DNA of 14,537 bases from Firmicutes bacterium UBA5449. Lineage in GTDB: Bacteria > Bacillota > SHA-98 > UBA4971. The translations under genes and the position numbers were made by a program. Positions within the stretch are counted from its first letter, which is position 1; each line of letters begins with the position of its first letter. The notes beneath the pieces were generated by a model. The model was not told the origin of the DNA. It saw only the letters and a program-made list of their open reading frames with translations, and did not search any database. Below, one piece after another: positions 1 to 8,521 of this stretch. The DNA is taken from assembly GCA_002424305.1 (NCBI GenBank), contig DIQZ01000009.1, positions 1-14,537 on the forward strand, read 5' to 3'.

Positions 1-693
1 TGGAAGCCGTTCCTTCGCCAACCACCGGTTAAGCTCCCTCATTCTATCCCAGTCATCCACCTCTACGTTTTGGGAACCCATAACAGCTATTGCCTTGAGA
101 CGCTTTGAACCCATAACAGCCCCAAGTCCACAACGTCCGGCATACGCCCGCAAATCATGTCCTATGCAGGCATACCGTACCAGGTTCTCTCCACCGGGCC
201 CTATATAAGATACACGTGCCTTATTCGTCCCCAATTGTCTATAGATCTCATCAATACACTGCTTCCCGGTGAGACCCCAAAGCTCTCTTCCGTCCCTTAT
301 CTCAGCGTTCCCGTCCCGCACTACCAAGTATACAGGACTTTCGGAAGCCCCTCCGACCACAATTGCGTCAAATCCGGCCTTCTTGAGCTCTGAACCCCAG
401 TGTCCACCTGCCTGGCTATCACCGAATGCGTTCGTAAGCGGCGACTTAGCGCCTACTGAATGACGCCCTGCTCCAGGAATAGGGAGCCCGGTTAAAGGGC
501 CTGCCGAAAACACAAGCTTATTGCCAGGGTCGAGCGGGTCAATACCCGGTTCTGTCTCCTTCAGAAGGTAATAAGCCGTAAAGCCTGAACCCCCGAAATA
601 CGTCCGGTAGAACTTCTCATCCGGTTCATCAATAGAAATCTTCCTGTTGGATAGATCTACTCGAAGTATCTTGCCACGAACACCTAATGCCAT
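1..693 (-). CDS. aor: Aldehyde ferredoxin oxidoreductase, N-terminal part (cut by window edge)
   Basis: Encodes the first 231 residues of an AOR-family enzyme. These are cytoplasmic tungsten (or molybdenum) pterin and [4Fe-4S] enzymes that oxidise aldehydes to carboxylic acids and reduce ferredoxin. The reading frame is open from ATG at 691-693 to base 1. A GGGAGG ribosome site lies about 11 bases upstream of that ATG. Family hallmarks seen: the GGSGFTAYYLL segment (residues 34-44), GRHSVGAKSPLTNAFGDSQ (76-94), AGFDAIVVGG (106-115), and the cofactor-binding GRCGLGAVMGSKRLKAI (186-202). Family members are usually about 600 residues, so the iron-sulfur and C-terminal domains lie outside the window. 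A MoaD-like gene sits 57 bp upstream on the same strand, a common partnership for AOR genes. Family is certain; the substrate cannot be told from this part. Confidence 0.95.
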   Translation of the reverse strand, partial: MALGVRGKILRVDLSNRKISIDEPDEKFYRTYFGGSGFTAYYLLKETEPGIDPLDPGNKLVFSAGPLTGLPIPGAGRHSVGAKSPLTNAFGDSQAGGHWGSELKKAGFDAIVVGGASESPVYLVVRDGNAEIRDGRELWGLTGKQCIDEIYRQLGTNKARVSYIGPGGENLVRYACIGHDLRAYAGRCGLGAVMGSKRLKAIAVMGSQNVEVDDWDRMRELNRWLAKERLP

Positions 694-750
694 CGCTGAT
701 ACATCCCTCCCATATCAGACTCTCGCTATCCCAATAACCTACATTCTCCG

Positions 751-1020
751 TCATCCACCGCTCAACGGGATAGCAAAACTAATCTCATCACCATCTGAGA
801 GCTGTCTGTCCATGCACATTACAATCTCATTATTGAGCAACACGAGAATACCAGAGTATTTGCCTACGGCGGAGGTTATGTCTTCGAATGCTCTACCGTG
901 CCGTTCAGCAAGTAACTCAAAGAGGCGTCTCAGGTTGGTTCCGCTCTCTACCTCGATGATGCTCTTTCTAATACCAGCCTTTTCATGCAAATATGGAGCA
1001 AAAGCCACAGTTATCTGCAC
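751..1020 (-). CDS. MoaD/ThiS-family small sulfur carrier, probably for tungsto/molybdopterin synthesis
   Basis: An 89-residue ubiquitin-fold protein of normal MoaD length. It starts with beta-strand residues QITVAFAPYLHEKAG and ends in PLSGG. The C-terminal Gly-Gly is the defining feature: in MoaD it is adenylated and thiocarboxylated to donate sulfur to the pterin dithiolene. The phrase LLNNEIV followed by LSDGDEISFAIPLSGG is typical of the family's C-terminal half. The start is GTG (1018-1020), with a GGGGTGG ribosome site 7 bases upstream. It lies directly before the aldehyde ferredoxin oxidoreductase gene on the same strand, so it probably serves that enzyme's cofactor. No MoaE partner is visible. 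ThiS is a possible alternative by sequence, but no thiamine genes are present. Confidence 0.88.
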   Translation of the reverse strand: MQITVAFAPYLHEKAGIRKSIIEVESGTNLRRLFELLAERHGRAFEDITSAVGKYSGILVLLNNEIVMCMDRQLSDGDEISFAIPLSGG

Positions 1021-1144
1021 AGCTAATCCACCCCTAGTAGCATCTCACTCAAGGTTGATATAGGCTTTTATCATGGTACTTCGCCTTCATGTTGCGAAGG
1101 ATAATCCCCATAAAACACAATACTTAGCAAGCTCCATAGATCGA

Positions 1145-2380
1145 TCATTCTGATTTCACTTTAGCCTTCTGTAGAACGGTACGAGCTCCGATATCCTTCA
1201 ACTGCGGACAAACCTTCGCACCGGCAAGAATACCTGCAAAGCTAATAGCAGCAACAACAGAAAGGTAGATAAAGCCCTGTGTAAAACCAAAACCATCGAT
1301 TATCTTACCTATAGACAAGGAGCCCACTGATGCGAGAACAAATGAGAGGGCGTTTGCTATACCTGTCGACTGGGCTTTGGCTTCAACGGGAGTAAGATCT
1401 AAGAGCAGTCCAAGGAGTATAGGAAAACTCATGCCGGATACGAAGCCTAAGAAAGTACTTTCTATAGCAACCAGCTTCACACTTCGAATTACCGTAACAA
1501 GATATGTAAGTAACGTGGTGCTGGCGCAAGCCCCCATCACCGCGTGGGACGACCCGATGATACTGGAGATTATCCCCCCTGCGAACTGCCCGGCAATTAC
1601 CCCAAGCTGAAAGAATGTATATATGGTAGCAGCTAGAGGCTCGCTAATCCCTCTATCCATAATCAGATACGAGCAGAAAAATGTATTCTGAGCCGATACA
1701 CGCCCACTGTCGAGAAGCAATACAGTAAGGACTATTAGATATGGCAGCGTAAAGACGTAGTAGTATGAACCCGCACCACTGTTAGTTTTCACAGTGTTTT
1801 CGTTACTGGGCATAGGGATGACACAGTCTTTACATAACCCATAAAGCATAATTACCATAATGAAACCAACTGCAGCCCAAGACCTATAGGCCCACCGCCA
1901 CTCTCCGGTTTTCAAAGCAATACCTGCCACCACCGGAGCCAAGATATAAGCAAGACTGCTTCCAGAGATATAAATCCCCAGATTAGTGGCGCTATTACCG
2001 TCTGTTTTCAGATCCTCTACTATCGACAATCCTGCTATGAAAAAGACCCCATTAGGGATCGCCGCTACTAACTGCAAACAGAGCAATCCCTCATACATCC
2101 TGGAAAAACCCATGACTAATAGAATAGCAGCATAGGCTCCCGTTGCAAGAAAGAGAGTCTGCTTCTTTCCATACTTGTTGATAACCTTATAGACATAAAG
2201 TTGCACTATAGCGTAAACTAGCAGGAAAGCTGACCATAAGAGAGAGCCTTTAGTATGAGTTAGGGCAAATTCCTGCTGTATCGCAGGAAGAAGCGGTAAT
2301 AGTAGCATCTTCCCAGTAAACGCATATAAGAATGAGACAGTAGAAAAAACCATGTCACGATAGTTACTTGATATTTCCAC
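1145..2380 (-). CDS. MFS-family membrane transporter
   Basis: A 411-residue integral membrane protein with roughly twelve hydrophobic segments, the usual size and layout of a major facilitator superfamily secondary transporter. A degenerate form of MFS motif A (VINKYGKKQTLFL, about residues 66-78) follows the second segment. A hydrophilic central loop near residues 190-205 separates the two six-helix halves. The start is GTG (2378-2380), with an AGGGGGG ribosome site 6 bases upstream. It precedes the MoaD-like and aldehyde oxidoreductase genes on the same strand. It could import an aldehyde or acid precursor or export a product of that enzyme; the substrate cannot be read from the sequence. 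The family call is firm, the role open. Confidence 0.88.
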   Translation of the reverse strand: MEISSNYRDMVFSTVSFLYAFTGKMLLLPLLPAIQQEFALTHTKGSLLWSAFLLVYAIVQLYVYKVINKYGKKQTLFLATGAYAAILLVMGFSRMYEGLLCLQLVAAIPNGVFFIAGLSIVEDLKTDGNSATNLGIYISGSSLAYILAPVVAGIALKTGEWRWAYRSWAAVGFIMVIMLYGLCKDCVIPMPSNENTVKTNSGAGSYYYVFTLPYLIVLTVLLLDSGRVSAQNTFFCSYLIMDRGISEPLAATIYTFFQLGVIAGQFAGGIISSIIGSSHAVMGACASTTLLTYLVTVIRSVKLVAIESTFLGFVSGMSFPILLGLLLDLTPVEAKAQSTGIANALSFVLASVGSLSIGKIIDGFGFTQGFIYLSVVAAISFAGILAGAKVCPQLKDIGARTVLQKAKVKSE

Positions 2381-2765
2381 CTACAGCCCCCCTGAAATGC
2401 CTCATCGTTCTTGTCGCCTTTTGTCGTCTGACCCAGGCCTAACACTATCCTATCCCCTAGGCACACGCCAAACAGAGCTTCAAGCTAGTTGCAAGATCAT
2501 TGTCTAGGAGGCATAAGAGGCCCACGTGAAGTAGCATATTCGTAGGATTGCCTTCACATCCCAGAAGCCCTAGGGGATCCCAGAACGCTCATGCTACGGA
2601 GCCTCTCTAGCCTCATCAGCCCTGCACTCCTGTCTCAAACTTACTACCATTCGCGTTTCCAACGCCAGCAACCTCAGATAGCCTTTGAAGGTAACTAGCA
2701 GCCAGCAAGGTTCTTGACGGAATCATGGCTATTCCCGATCAACGATTTGGCAGCAACCCCGAAAT
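2381..2765. other. 385-bp gene-free gap between dehydrogenase and MFS genes
   Basis: No convincing gene is seen. The longest candidate on the minus strand is a 36-codon frame (2616-2726, ATG start, weak GGGAA upstream) that resembles nothing I recognise. A 10-base perfect inverted repeat, ATCCCCTAGG at 2452-2461 and CCTAGGGGAT at 2569-2578, is the only notable structure. No clear hairpin-plus-U-run terminator is seen after the dehydrogenase gene. The gap probably holds the end of the sugar operon and the promoter of the MFS-MoaD-AOR group. Confidence 0.5.
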
Positions 2766-3791
2766 CTAGGGAACCACTATTCCTTTTATGTAATTGTCCG
2801 TGCCTGTTTCCGCTATGTTGAAACCTTTCTCAATTTCGTCCAGACTGAACTCGTGGGTAATGATCTTATCTAGTGGTATAAGACCACTTGCGTACCCCCA
2901 GACCCCTCTCCTAGCATCCTCCATCAAATCGTGGGAGTACCAAGGATGAGTAGAGTGTAATATGGGCGATTTCAGCATAAGCTGATATCCGGTGGACTCA
3001 TCCATCGTTTGCCGTCCAGCATACAGCGAGGGCATAAGGATTTTCCCTCGCCCTTGATAACCGAGATACGAAGCCGTTCTCACAATGTCGCAGGCTAGAC
3101 CCAAACCGGCCAGCCTTCCTGTGATTTCGACAACTACGTCTACTCCTGAGCCATTTGTTATCTCGTTGACTTCTGCTACAACATCTGTCTTCTGGGGGTT
3201 TATTGTCCTGGTCGCACCCATTTTCTTAGCCCACTCCAATCGGGAGTCAACTAGATCTATACCTATCACTTCCCGAGCTGAGCTTCTACTTAGTCCGGCC
3301 ACACACATTAGCCCCATCATCCCGCACCCAACTACGGCGACATAGTCCCCAAATTCTGGATTAGCCGCCCTAACGATATTGGAAATGCATGAAAGGGGTT
3401 CAGTTAGGCAGTACTTAGGCTCCTTAATCCCATCAGGCAGTCTCACTAACAAGCTCGTATCACAGACTATATGGGAAGCAAAACAACCTCCCATCATTCC
3501 GCCTGCATAGTCTCCGGGTTTGAACCCGTTTACTGATTTGCCAACATCCTCTACTATTGCTACGGGCTCGTGCCCTAATTCGACAGGATAATCAACGTTT
3601 GGCTTTACAATGTACGACCCGTCTTCCGCCACGACCATGTCACTCTCTCCGTGGTAAGTCGGCATATCCGACTGGCACAGGCCACACGAGAGAATCCTTA
3701 GCAAAACCTCGTCTTCCTTAATGGCAGGTATTGGCTCCTCAAACACCTCAAATTTCTTTGGGCCTACTAGTCTAGCGACTCTTCTCTTCAT
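2766..3791 (-). CDS. Zinc-dependent medium-chain dehydrogenase (sorbitol/threonine dehydrogenase-like)
   Basis: A 341-residue alcohol/polyol dehydrogenase of the MDR superfamily, predicted to oxidise a secondary alcohol or reduce a ketone with NAD(P). Catalytic zinc ligands visible are Cys39 (in SCGLCQSD), His74-Glu75 (GHE) and Glu131 (TEPLSC). The Rossmann fold starts at VVGCGMMGLM (153-162), and an acidic residue follows in VIGIDLVDSRLEWA, which favours NAD over NADP. The four-cysteine structural-zinc lobe of classical members is missing: its place (about 94-107) is a Gly/Met-rich stretch with one cysteine. The ATG start has CGGAGGT 7 bases upstream. It lies 47 bp after the transketolase C subunit, so it is probably the last gene of the sugar operon. 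The substrate is unknown; a ketose/polyol pair feeding the transketolase is the natural guess. Confidence 0.9.
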   Translation of the reverse strand: MKRRVARLVGPKKFEVFEEPIPAIKEDEVLLRILSCGLCQSDMPTYHGESDMVVAEDGSYIVKPNVDYPVELGHEPVAIVEDVGKSVNGFKPGDYAGGMMGGCFASHIVCDTSLLVRLPDGIKEPKYCLTEPLSCISNIVRAANPEFGDYVAVVGCGMMGLMCVAGLSRSSAREVIGIDLVDSRLEWAKKMGATRTINPQKTDVVAEVNEITNGSGVDVVVEITGRLAGLGLACDIVRTASYLGYQGRGKILMPSLYAGRQTMDESTGYQLMLKSPILHSTHPWYSHDLMEDARRGVWGYASGLIPLDKIITHEFSLDEIEKGFNIAETGTDNYIKGIVVP

Positions 3792-3838
3792 CGTCTTTAC
3801 CTCCGGTTAGGTCCTCCTATGTGAACAGGAGTCCGATG

Positions 3839-4822
3839 TCAGTCTTGTACAATACTTTTTGCCACGTCAATAATGTTCTCTTTGGAGAGCCCATACTTTG
3901 ACCACAACTCAGATGTCGGACCGACGCTACAGAACTTATCTCTAATCCCTATCTTTCTTACCCGTGTTGGGATACATTCCTCACATACAACAGAGCATAC
4001 TGCATCCCCTAGACCACCTATAGTACTGTGTTCCTCAATAGTCACGATTCCGGTGGTTTCTTTGGCAGCCCTCTTAATGGCCTCTACGTCGATAGGCTTG
4101 ACTGTATGCATGTTAATTACGCGCGCGCTGATTCCTTCTCTCTCCAGGGCTCTACCTGCCTGCAACGCTAAACCAACAACCTGCCCCGTGGCTACTATAG
4201 ATACATCCTCACCCTCATTAAGAATGATCGCTTTCCCTATTTCAAAGGGTATATCTTCCCTATCATAGAGCTCTTCTGTACCACCAAAATCGGCCCCGCG
4301 GACCAGTCTAAGATAAACAGGGCCATCATGATCTGCTATTACAGCTCGAGTTGCTTTCACCGTTTCAATGGGAGAGGCAGGGCAAACGATAGTCATATTC
4401 GGAAAGCTTCTCATGATCGCAATGTCCTCTAAGCCATGATGAGTGCTGCCCCCTGCTCCCATGGCTAGGCCACTGGCAGTAGCCGCTATCTTGACGTTCA
4501 ATCGCGGGTAGCATATGTCTGTTCTCACTTGCTCACATACCCGCATAGTGAGAAAACCATAAAATGCCACAACAGGTACCTTGCCCCGCAGCGCCATTCC
4601 TGCAGCCGCCCCTACCATGTTTGCCTCTGCAATTCCAAAATTGAACGTCCTCTCAGGAAATTCTTTGGCAAAATAGATCCCTTTTGTGGATTCCAACGCA
4701 TCAGCAGCCATGACAACTATATTTTCATTCTCTTTTCCAAGTTGAGCCAATGTAAGCCCATAGGCATCTCGTCCAGCTATTCCCTTCAATGTTGCCTGCT
4801 TCATCACATCGTCGCTTGGCAT
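3839..4822 (-). CDS. Transketolase, C-terminal subunit
   Basis: The second half of a split transketolase, 327 residues. It supplies the pyrimidine-binding and C-terminal domains and pairs with the N-terminal subunit encoded just upstream to move two-carbon units between ketoses and aldoses using thiamine diphosphate. The catalytic glutamate that activates the cofactor is Glu66, in FNFGIAEANMVGAAAGMA. The STHHG motif (126-130) and the EEHSTIGGLGDAV segment of the C-terminal domain are also typical. I place the start at the ATG at 4820-4822, because AGGGAGG lies about 10 bases upstream of it. The longer frame to 4855 would put that ribosome site inside the gene. Proteins of this type are easily mislabelled as 1-deoxyxylulose-5-phosphate synthase fragments; the paired N half argues for transketolase. 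Confidence 0.93.
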   Translation of the reverse strand: MPSDDVMKQATLKGIAGRDAYGLTLAQLGKENENIVVMAADALESTKGIYFAKEFPERTFNFGIAEANMVGAAAGMALRGKVPVVAFYGFLTMRVCEQVRTDICYPRLNVKIAATASGLAMGAGGSTHHGLEDIAIMRSFPNMTIVCPASPIETVKATRAVIADHDGPVYLRLVRGADFGGTEELYDREDIPFEIGKAIILNEGEDVSIVATGQVVGLALQAGRALEREGISARVINMHTVKPIDVEAIKRAAKETTGIVTIEEHSTIGGLGDAVCSVVCEECIPTRVRKIGIRDKFCSVGPTSELWSKYGLSKENIIDVAKSIVQD

Positions 4823-4937
4823 TTCATTGCAAACCTCCCTGTGGGTGAATCCCAATTACGTTATTTACCACTCTGCCTGAACTAGATCGTTGACAATTTC
4901 TGCGCCGCAATAGGCTAACACGGTTTTCATAGTGAGA

Positions 4938-5765
4938 TTACCGTGCTTCTGCAATCTCACTCAAAGCCTGCCTTCGAGTTTCTTCATTTAGTAACCCGTA
5001 ATGCCAATTGTAATCACCTTCCATAAAGGATACTCCCTTGCCCTTCACTGTGTTAGCAATGATTACTGATGGTGAGCCTGTGCGGAAAGGGATAGCACTA
5101 GAAACCTCTAATAGAGCTCGAACATCATGACCATCGACAGTCTTCACAGCCCAGTTGAAGCTACTCCACTTGTCAACAAGTGGTTCAAGTGGCATTGAAA
5201 CAGATTCAGTCGGACCGTCCATACTTAGTCGGTTACGGTCCACGATCGCAATCAAGTTATCCAAGCCCCACTTGGGCGCAGCCTGCATTGCCTCCCAAAC
5301 CTGTCCTTCATGGAGTTCTCCATCACCCATTAATACATATACTTTTGAGTCCTTCTTATCTAGTTTCAGCGAAAGTGCAATACCAACACCGATTGACAAA
5401 CCATGCCCCAGGCTACCGGTAGGTATCTCCACCCCAGGCATCTTCTGAGTTGGGTGTTCTCCAAAGGGACTATCTAAACAGTTGAAAGTCTCCAGTTGCT
5501 CGCAACTGTAAAAACCGCGGGTTGCTAGCACTGTTGCAAGAGCACCGTTAGCATGACCCTTACTAAGGATGAAATAGTCTCTGCCTTCCCACTTCGGATT
5601 GGCTGGATCGACATTCATCACAGAATTGTAGAGTACAGTCAAGATATCTGTGCATGAGAATGATCCTCCAAAATGGCCACCTCCTTTGAACACGTCCACG
5701 ATTATTTGGCGGTTCTCTTTTGCCTTCTTTGAAAGTGTGGCTACCAATGCGCCTGTGATTTCCAT
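4938..5765 (-). CDS. Transketolase, N-terminal (thiamine diphosphate-binding) subunit
   Basis: The first half of a split transketolase, 275 residues. It binds the diphosphate end of thiamine diphosphate through a metal. Visible motifs are the active-site His31 in GGGHFGGS, SKGHANG (69-75), TGSLGHGL (116-123) and GDGELHEGQVWEA (147-159), with the Mg-binding Asp148 and Asn178 in VDRNRLSMDG. The start is the ATG at 5763-5765 with AAGGAG about 10 bases upstream; a TTG seven codons earlier overlaps that ribosome site. The gene lies about 75 bp after the permease and 115 bp before the C-terminal subunit. Known examples of split transketolases tied to dedicated sugar operons include apulose-4-phosphate transketolase (AptAB) and the sulfofructose transketolase SqwGH. 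Neither identity can be assigned here. Confidence 0.94.
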   Translation of the reverse strand: MEITGALVATLSKKAKENRQIIVDVFKGGGHFGGSFSCTDILTVLYNSVMNVDPANPKWEGRDYFILSKGHANGALATVLATRGFYSCEQLETFNCLDSPFGEHPTQKMPGVEIPTGSLGHGLSIGVGIALSLKLDKKDSKVYVLMGDGELHEGQVWEAMQAAPKWGLDNLIAIVDRNRLSMDGPTESVSMPLEPLVDKWSSFNWAVKTVDGHDVRALLEVSSAIPFRTGSPSVIIANTVKGKGVSFMEGDYNWHYGLLNEETRRQALSEIAEAR

Positions 5766-5840
5766 AGAGCTTTCACTCCTTCTCAATTTGGTTGTTCCTT
5801 GAATAAATCAATCGCCATGTTATATCATCTTGACTAAGCC

Positions 5841-6869
5841 TTACATCTTGACTCCCTGAACCGGCCTTCCTCTCAGGACACTGACCATACCTACTGCTAC
5901 CAATAACACTATTCCTTGGACAATCTCTTTCATATAGAAGGGTACACTAGTCATCACAAAACCATTCTCGAGAACGGCTAGAAGCAAACATGCAACTACA
6001 GTACCCCTACTGTTAGTCAATCCATCCTTAAGAAATACCGCTCCTAAGAAACACCCAATGATGGCTGGGTTCAAAAAACCATCTCCCATTTGAGGGTTCC
6101 CGGATCCAAACATGGAGGCCATAATTATTCCCGCTACACCGCACAATAGGCCCATGATTAAAAAAGCCATCATTTTGATCTTTCTGACATCTATGCCTAC
6201 GTGGGTAGCGGCCTCTGGATTTCCGCCCGTAGCGTATATATACCTGCCTGAACGTGAAAACTCCAAGAATATCACGCCCAAAGCAGCAAAGATGACAAAA
6301 ATGATAACCGGGGTAGGAATTATCTTGAAAACAAACGCCCTCCCCATTACCTCAAATCCCGGTGGGTAACTAGCTGCATATAGAACAGATCCCCCTGTGA
6401 AGAACCTTGATAACCCGGTAAGAATGGCCTGCAGACCTAAAGTGGCTATGAAAGAAGGAATTCCCATGAAAACTACATTGAACCCGTTGATTCCCGCAAG
6501 AACAATCCCCGTCGCTATGCTCAATATCCATGACAGATAGAGATTGACACTGTTCATTATCAGTACAATATTTAGAACCCCACAAAATGTGGCTACTGCG
6601 GCGAAAGATATATCAAACTCGCCTACACTGACTATCCCAGTCAAACCTAAAGACAGCAGCCCCATTATGCTAGCTTGACGTATTATGTTGAAGATGTTTT
6701 CCGTTCTGTAAAACTGAGGTTCGAGCGAAGCGAAAATGCTGAATAATACAATCAAAGTAATGAGCACCCCATACCGTCTCAGGGCAACTTTGACATTCAT
6801 GCCTTGAGACACCTTCTTTGATTCAGCTGGAGTGGCTTCCACATTACACTGCTGTGAGCCTAAAGCCAT
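5841..6869 (-). CDS. Ribose/galactose-type ABC transporter permease
   Basis: A 342-residue inner-membrane permease of the BPD_transp_2 (RbsC/MglC) family, with about eight to ten hydrophobic helices. It would act as a homodimer with the double-domain ATPase encoded just upstream. Family signatures are LGLTGIVSVGEFDISFAAVATFCG (about 75-98), LATLG-like FIATLGLQAI, and the cytoplasmic ATPase-contact loop GGNPEAATHVGIDVRKIK (about 215-232), followed by GSGNPQMGDGFLNPAIIGCFLGA. AAGGAGG lies upstream. Either the ATG at 6867-6869 or the TTG just before it (6870-6872) could be used, since spacing from the ribosome site slightly favours TTG. The gene sits 59 bp after the ATPase. The family is clear; the sugar carried is not known. 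Confidence 0.93.
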   Translation of the reverse strand: MALGSQQCNVEATPAESKKVSQGMNVKVALRRYGVLITLIVLFSIFASLEPQFYRTENIFNIIRQASIMGLLSLGLTGIVSVGEFDISFAAVATFCGVLNIVLIMNSVNLYLSWILSIATGIVLAGINGFNVVFMGIPSFIATLGLQAILTGLSRFFTGGSVLYAASYPPGFEVMGRAFVFKIIPTPVIIFVIFAALGVIFLEFSRSGRYIYATGGNPEAATHVGIDVRKIKMMAFLIMGLLCGVAGIIMASMFGSGNPQMGDGFLNPAIIGCFLGAVFLKDGLTNSRGTVVACLLLAVLENGFVMTSVPFYMKEIVQGIVLLVAVGMVSVLRGRPVQGVKM

Positions 6870-6928
6870 CAAGTTTCACATCCTCCTTCTCAAACTGTCA
6901 CACCAATAATGCCACTAGTCTTCCAGAA

Positions 6929-8482
6929 CTATAGGGCGCAAGCAAGAATCTCTTCCTGACTAAACTCTCCTCGTTCAAATTCAGCTGAAATAGTGCCGTC
7001 TCGAAAGACGTATATTCTGTCACATATACCTATTAGCTCTGGCAATTCTGATGAGATACAGAATATGCCAATGTCTTCCTTCTCTACCAATTCCCTCATC
7101 AAGTTGTAAATCTCTCGTTTAGCCCCGACATCAATCCCTTGTGTGGGTTCATCCATTATTAACAAGTTTAGTCCCTTCATAGAAAGCCAACGTCCAATTA
7201 TGACTTTTTGCTTATTCCCTCCGCTCAACTCCTCAATACTCTGCTCCATATGGTTATAAACAACACGTAGCTTCTTTGAATTCAGAATGTCGTTGACTCT
7301 ACGCTTTTCCTCCGACCGCTTTACGATATCTAGGACACCAAGGAGGTCTTTCAGGAGGGCTATTGAGGCATTCTCTCTTATAGAAAAGCTAGGAAAAAGC
7401 CCCTTCCTTCGCCGATCTTCGGGAATGAGAAATATTCCCTTACTTATGCGGTGTGAAGGAGACTCGTTTTCTTCCAGGCTTTCTCCTTGAAACCTGATCC
7501 CCCCGTCCTTCATTGGGCGAAGTCCGCAAAGGATTTCCGCAAACTCTGTCCGCCCGGCGCCTACCAATCCGTAGCCTCCTACTATTTCTCCTCTGTGAAT
7601 ATTCATAGTCACGCCCTTGATCTCAAATCCATCTGAGACTCCTTCAGCCTCAAGTAACACATCTCCGCGGCAACCCCTTATTGTAGGATATTGATCAATC
7701 ATCTCGCGGTTAATCATTTGCTTAATACACATATGCTTATCAATTTGAGAGATGTCATTGGTCGATATCTTCTTGCCGTCACGGAACACAGAAATCCTGT
7801 CTGATATGCTAAACACTTCATCTAGCTTATGGGAAATAAACACAACGGCCTTTCCTTCTTTTTTGATCCGGTTGATAACATCAAACAGACACTGGATATC
7901 CTCTCGATCCAGACTTGCAGTAGGCTCATCCAAGATCAAGAGTTCTGGCTCGTACGATAGTGCCCTCAGAATCTCTATCATCTGCCTTTGAGAGGCTCCA
8001 AGCTCAGAAACGGGGATATTAAGAGGAACTTTGGCTCCAACTCTCTCCCTCAGGATATTCGCCATTTCGGTACTTCTGTGCTCATCGATTATGCCTAACC
8101 GCACAGACTCCTGCCCCAGACAAATATTCTGCGCCCCTGTGAGGCTCGGGATAAGGTTTCTCTCCTGATAAACCATGGCTATTCCCATGGCCAAGGCCTC
8201 CGAGGGATGAAATATCCTTACCTGCTTGCCGTTCCAATATATTTCTCCCTCAGTAGGTTGATAAATCCCTGTAACAATGTTACACAGAGTGCTCTTACCA
8301 GCGCCATTCTCTCCACATATGGCGTGAACCTCACCTTTCCGTACATCGAAATTGATGTCGCTGAGAGCAACAACTCCCCCAAAAACCTTAGTTATGCCTT
8401 TAAGCATTAACACGGCTTCAGCGTTCGAGATATCTCCCTGCATAGCTGATCCGCTTATTGTCTTGCCTAACGCGTCTGCCAC
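6929..8482 (-). CDS. Sugar ABC transporter ATPase with two nucleotide-binding domains (RbsA/MglA type)
   Basis: A 517-residue cytoplasmic ATPase of the usual fused length that powers ribose-type sugar import. Domain 1 (about 25-250) has Walker A GENGAGKST (57-65), a Q-loop at Gln106, signature LGASQRQ (161-167), Walker B LLILDEP (181-187) and the switch His218. Domain 2 (about 275-510) has GLVGAGRTE (305-313) where a Walker A would be, lacking the Lys-Ser/Thr, signature LSGGNKQ (419-425) and Walker B LLIMDEP (440-446). This asymmetry, with one degenerate site, is normal for the family. The start is GTG (8480-8482) with a GGAG site about 10 bases upstream, so translation may be weaker than that of the binding protein. 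Substrate specificity comes from the binding protein, so it is unknown here. Confidence 0.95.
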   Translation of the reverse strand: MADALGKTISGSAMQGDISNAEAVLMLKGITKVFGGVVALSDINFDVRKGEVHAICGENGAGKSTLCNIVTGIYQPTEGEIYWNGKQVRIFHPSEALAMGIAMVYQERNLIPSLTGAQNICLGQESVRLGIIDEHRSTEMANILRERVGAKVPLNIPVSELGASQRQMIEILRALSYEPELLILDEPTASLDREDIQCLFDVINRIKKEGKAVVFISHKLDEVFSISDRISVFRDGKKISTNDISQIDKHMCIKQMINREMIDQYPTIRGCRGDVLLEAEGVSDGFEIKGVTMNIHRGEIVGGYGLVGAGRTEFAEILCGLRPMKDGGIRFQGESLEENESPSHRISKGIFLIPEDRRRKGLFPSFSIRENASIALLKDLLGVLDIVKRSEEKRRVNDILNSKKLRVVYNHMEQSIEELSGGNKQKVIIGRWLSMKGLNLLIMDEPTQGIDVGAKREIYNLMRELVEKEDIGIFCISSELPELIGICDRIYVFRDGTISAEFERGEFSQEEILACAL

Positions 8483-8521
8483 TCTAATCCATCTCCTATC
8501 TGGCCAGTGTGAAACAACGCT

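Noticed and set aside
157..463. Plus-strand open frames of 64 to 78 codons
   Set aside because: They lie opposite the clear AOR coding frame and have no recognisable domain or ribosome site.
1079..1099. Small CTTCGC/GCGAAG hairpin between MFS and MoaD genes
   Set aside because: Only six pairs with no U-run; too weak to call a terminator.
2260..2466. 68-codon minus-strand frame overlapping the MFS start
   Set aside because: Overlaps the MFS gene in another frame. Its hydrophobic tail comes from the shifted MFS membrane segments.
2616..2726. 36-codon minus-strand frame after the dehydrogenase
   Set aside because: Weak ribosome site, no recognisable sequence; left as non-coding.
3873..4885. 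Long plus-strand frames of 118 and 131 codons
   Set aside because: Antisense shadows of the transketolase C subunit with no family resemblance.
3839..5765. 1-deoxyxylulose-5-phosphate synthase split in two
   Set aside because: Subunit lengths, the SKGHANG and STHHG motifs and the separate N and C genes fit split transketolases. The sugar importer context also fits better.
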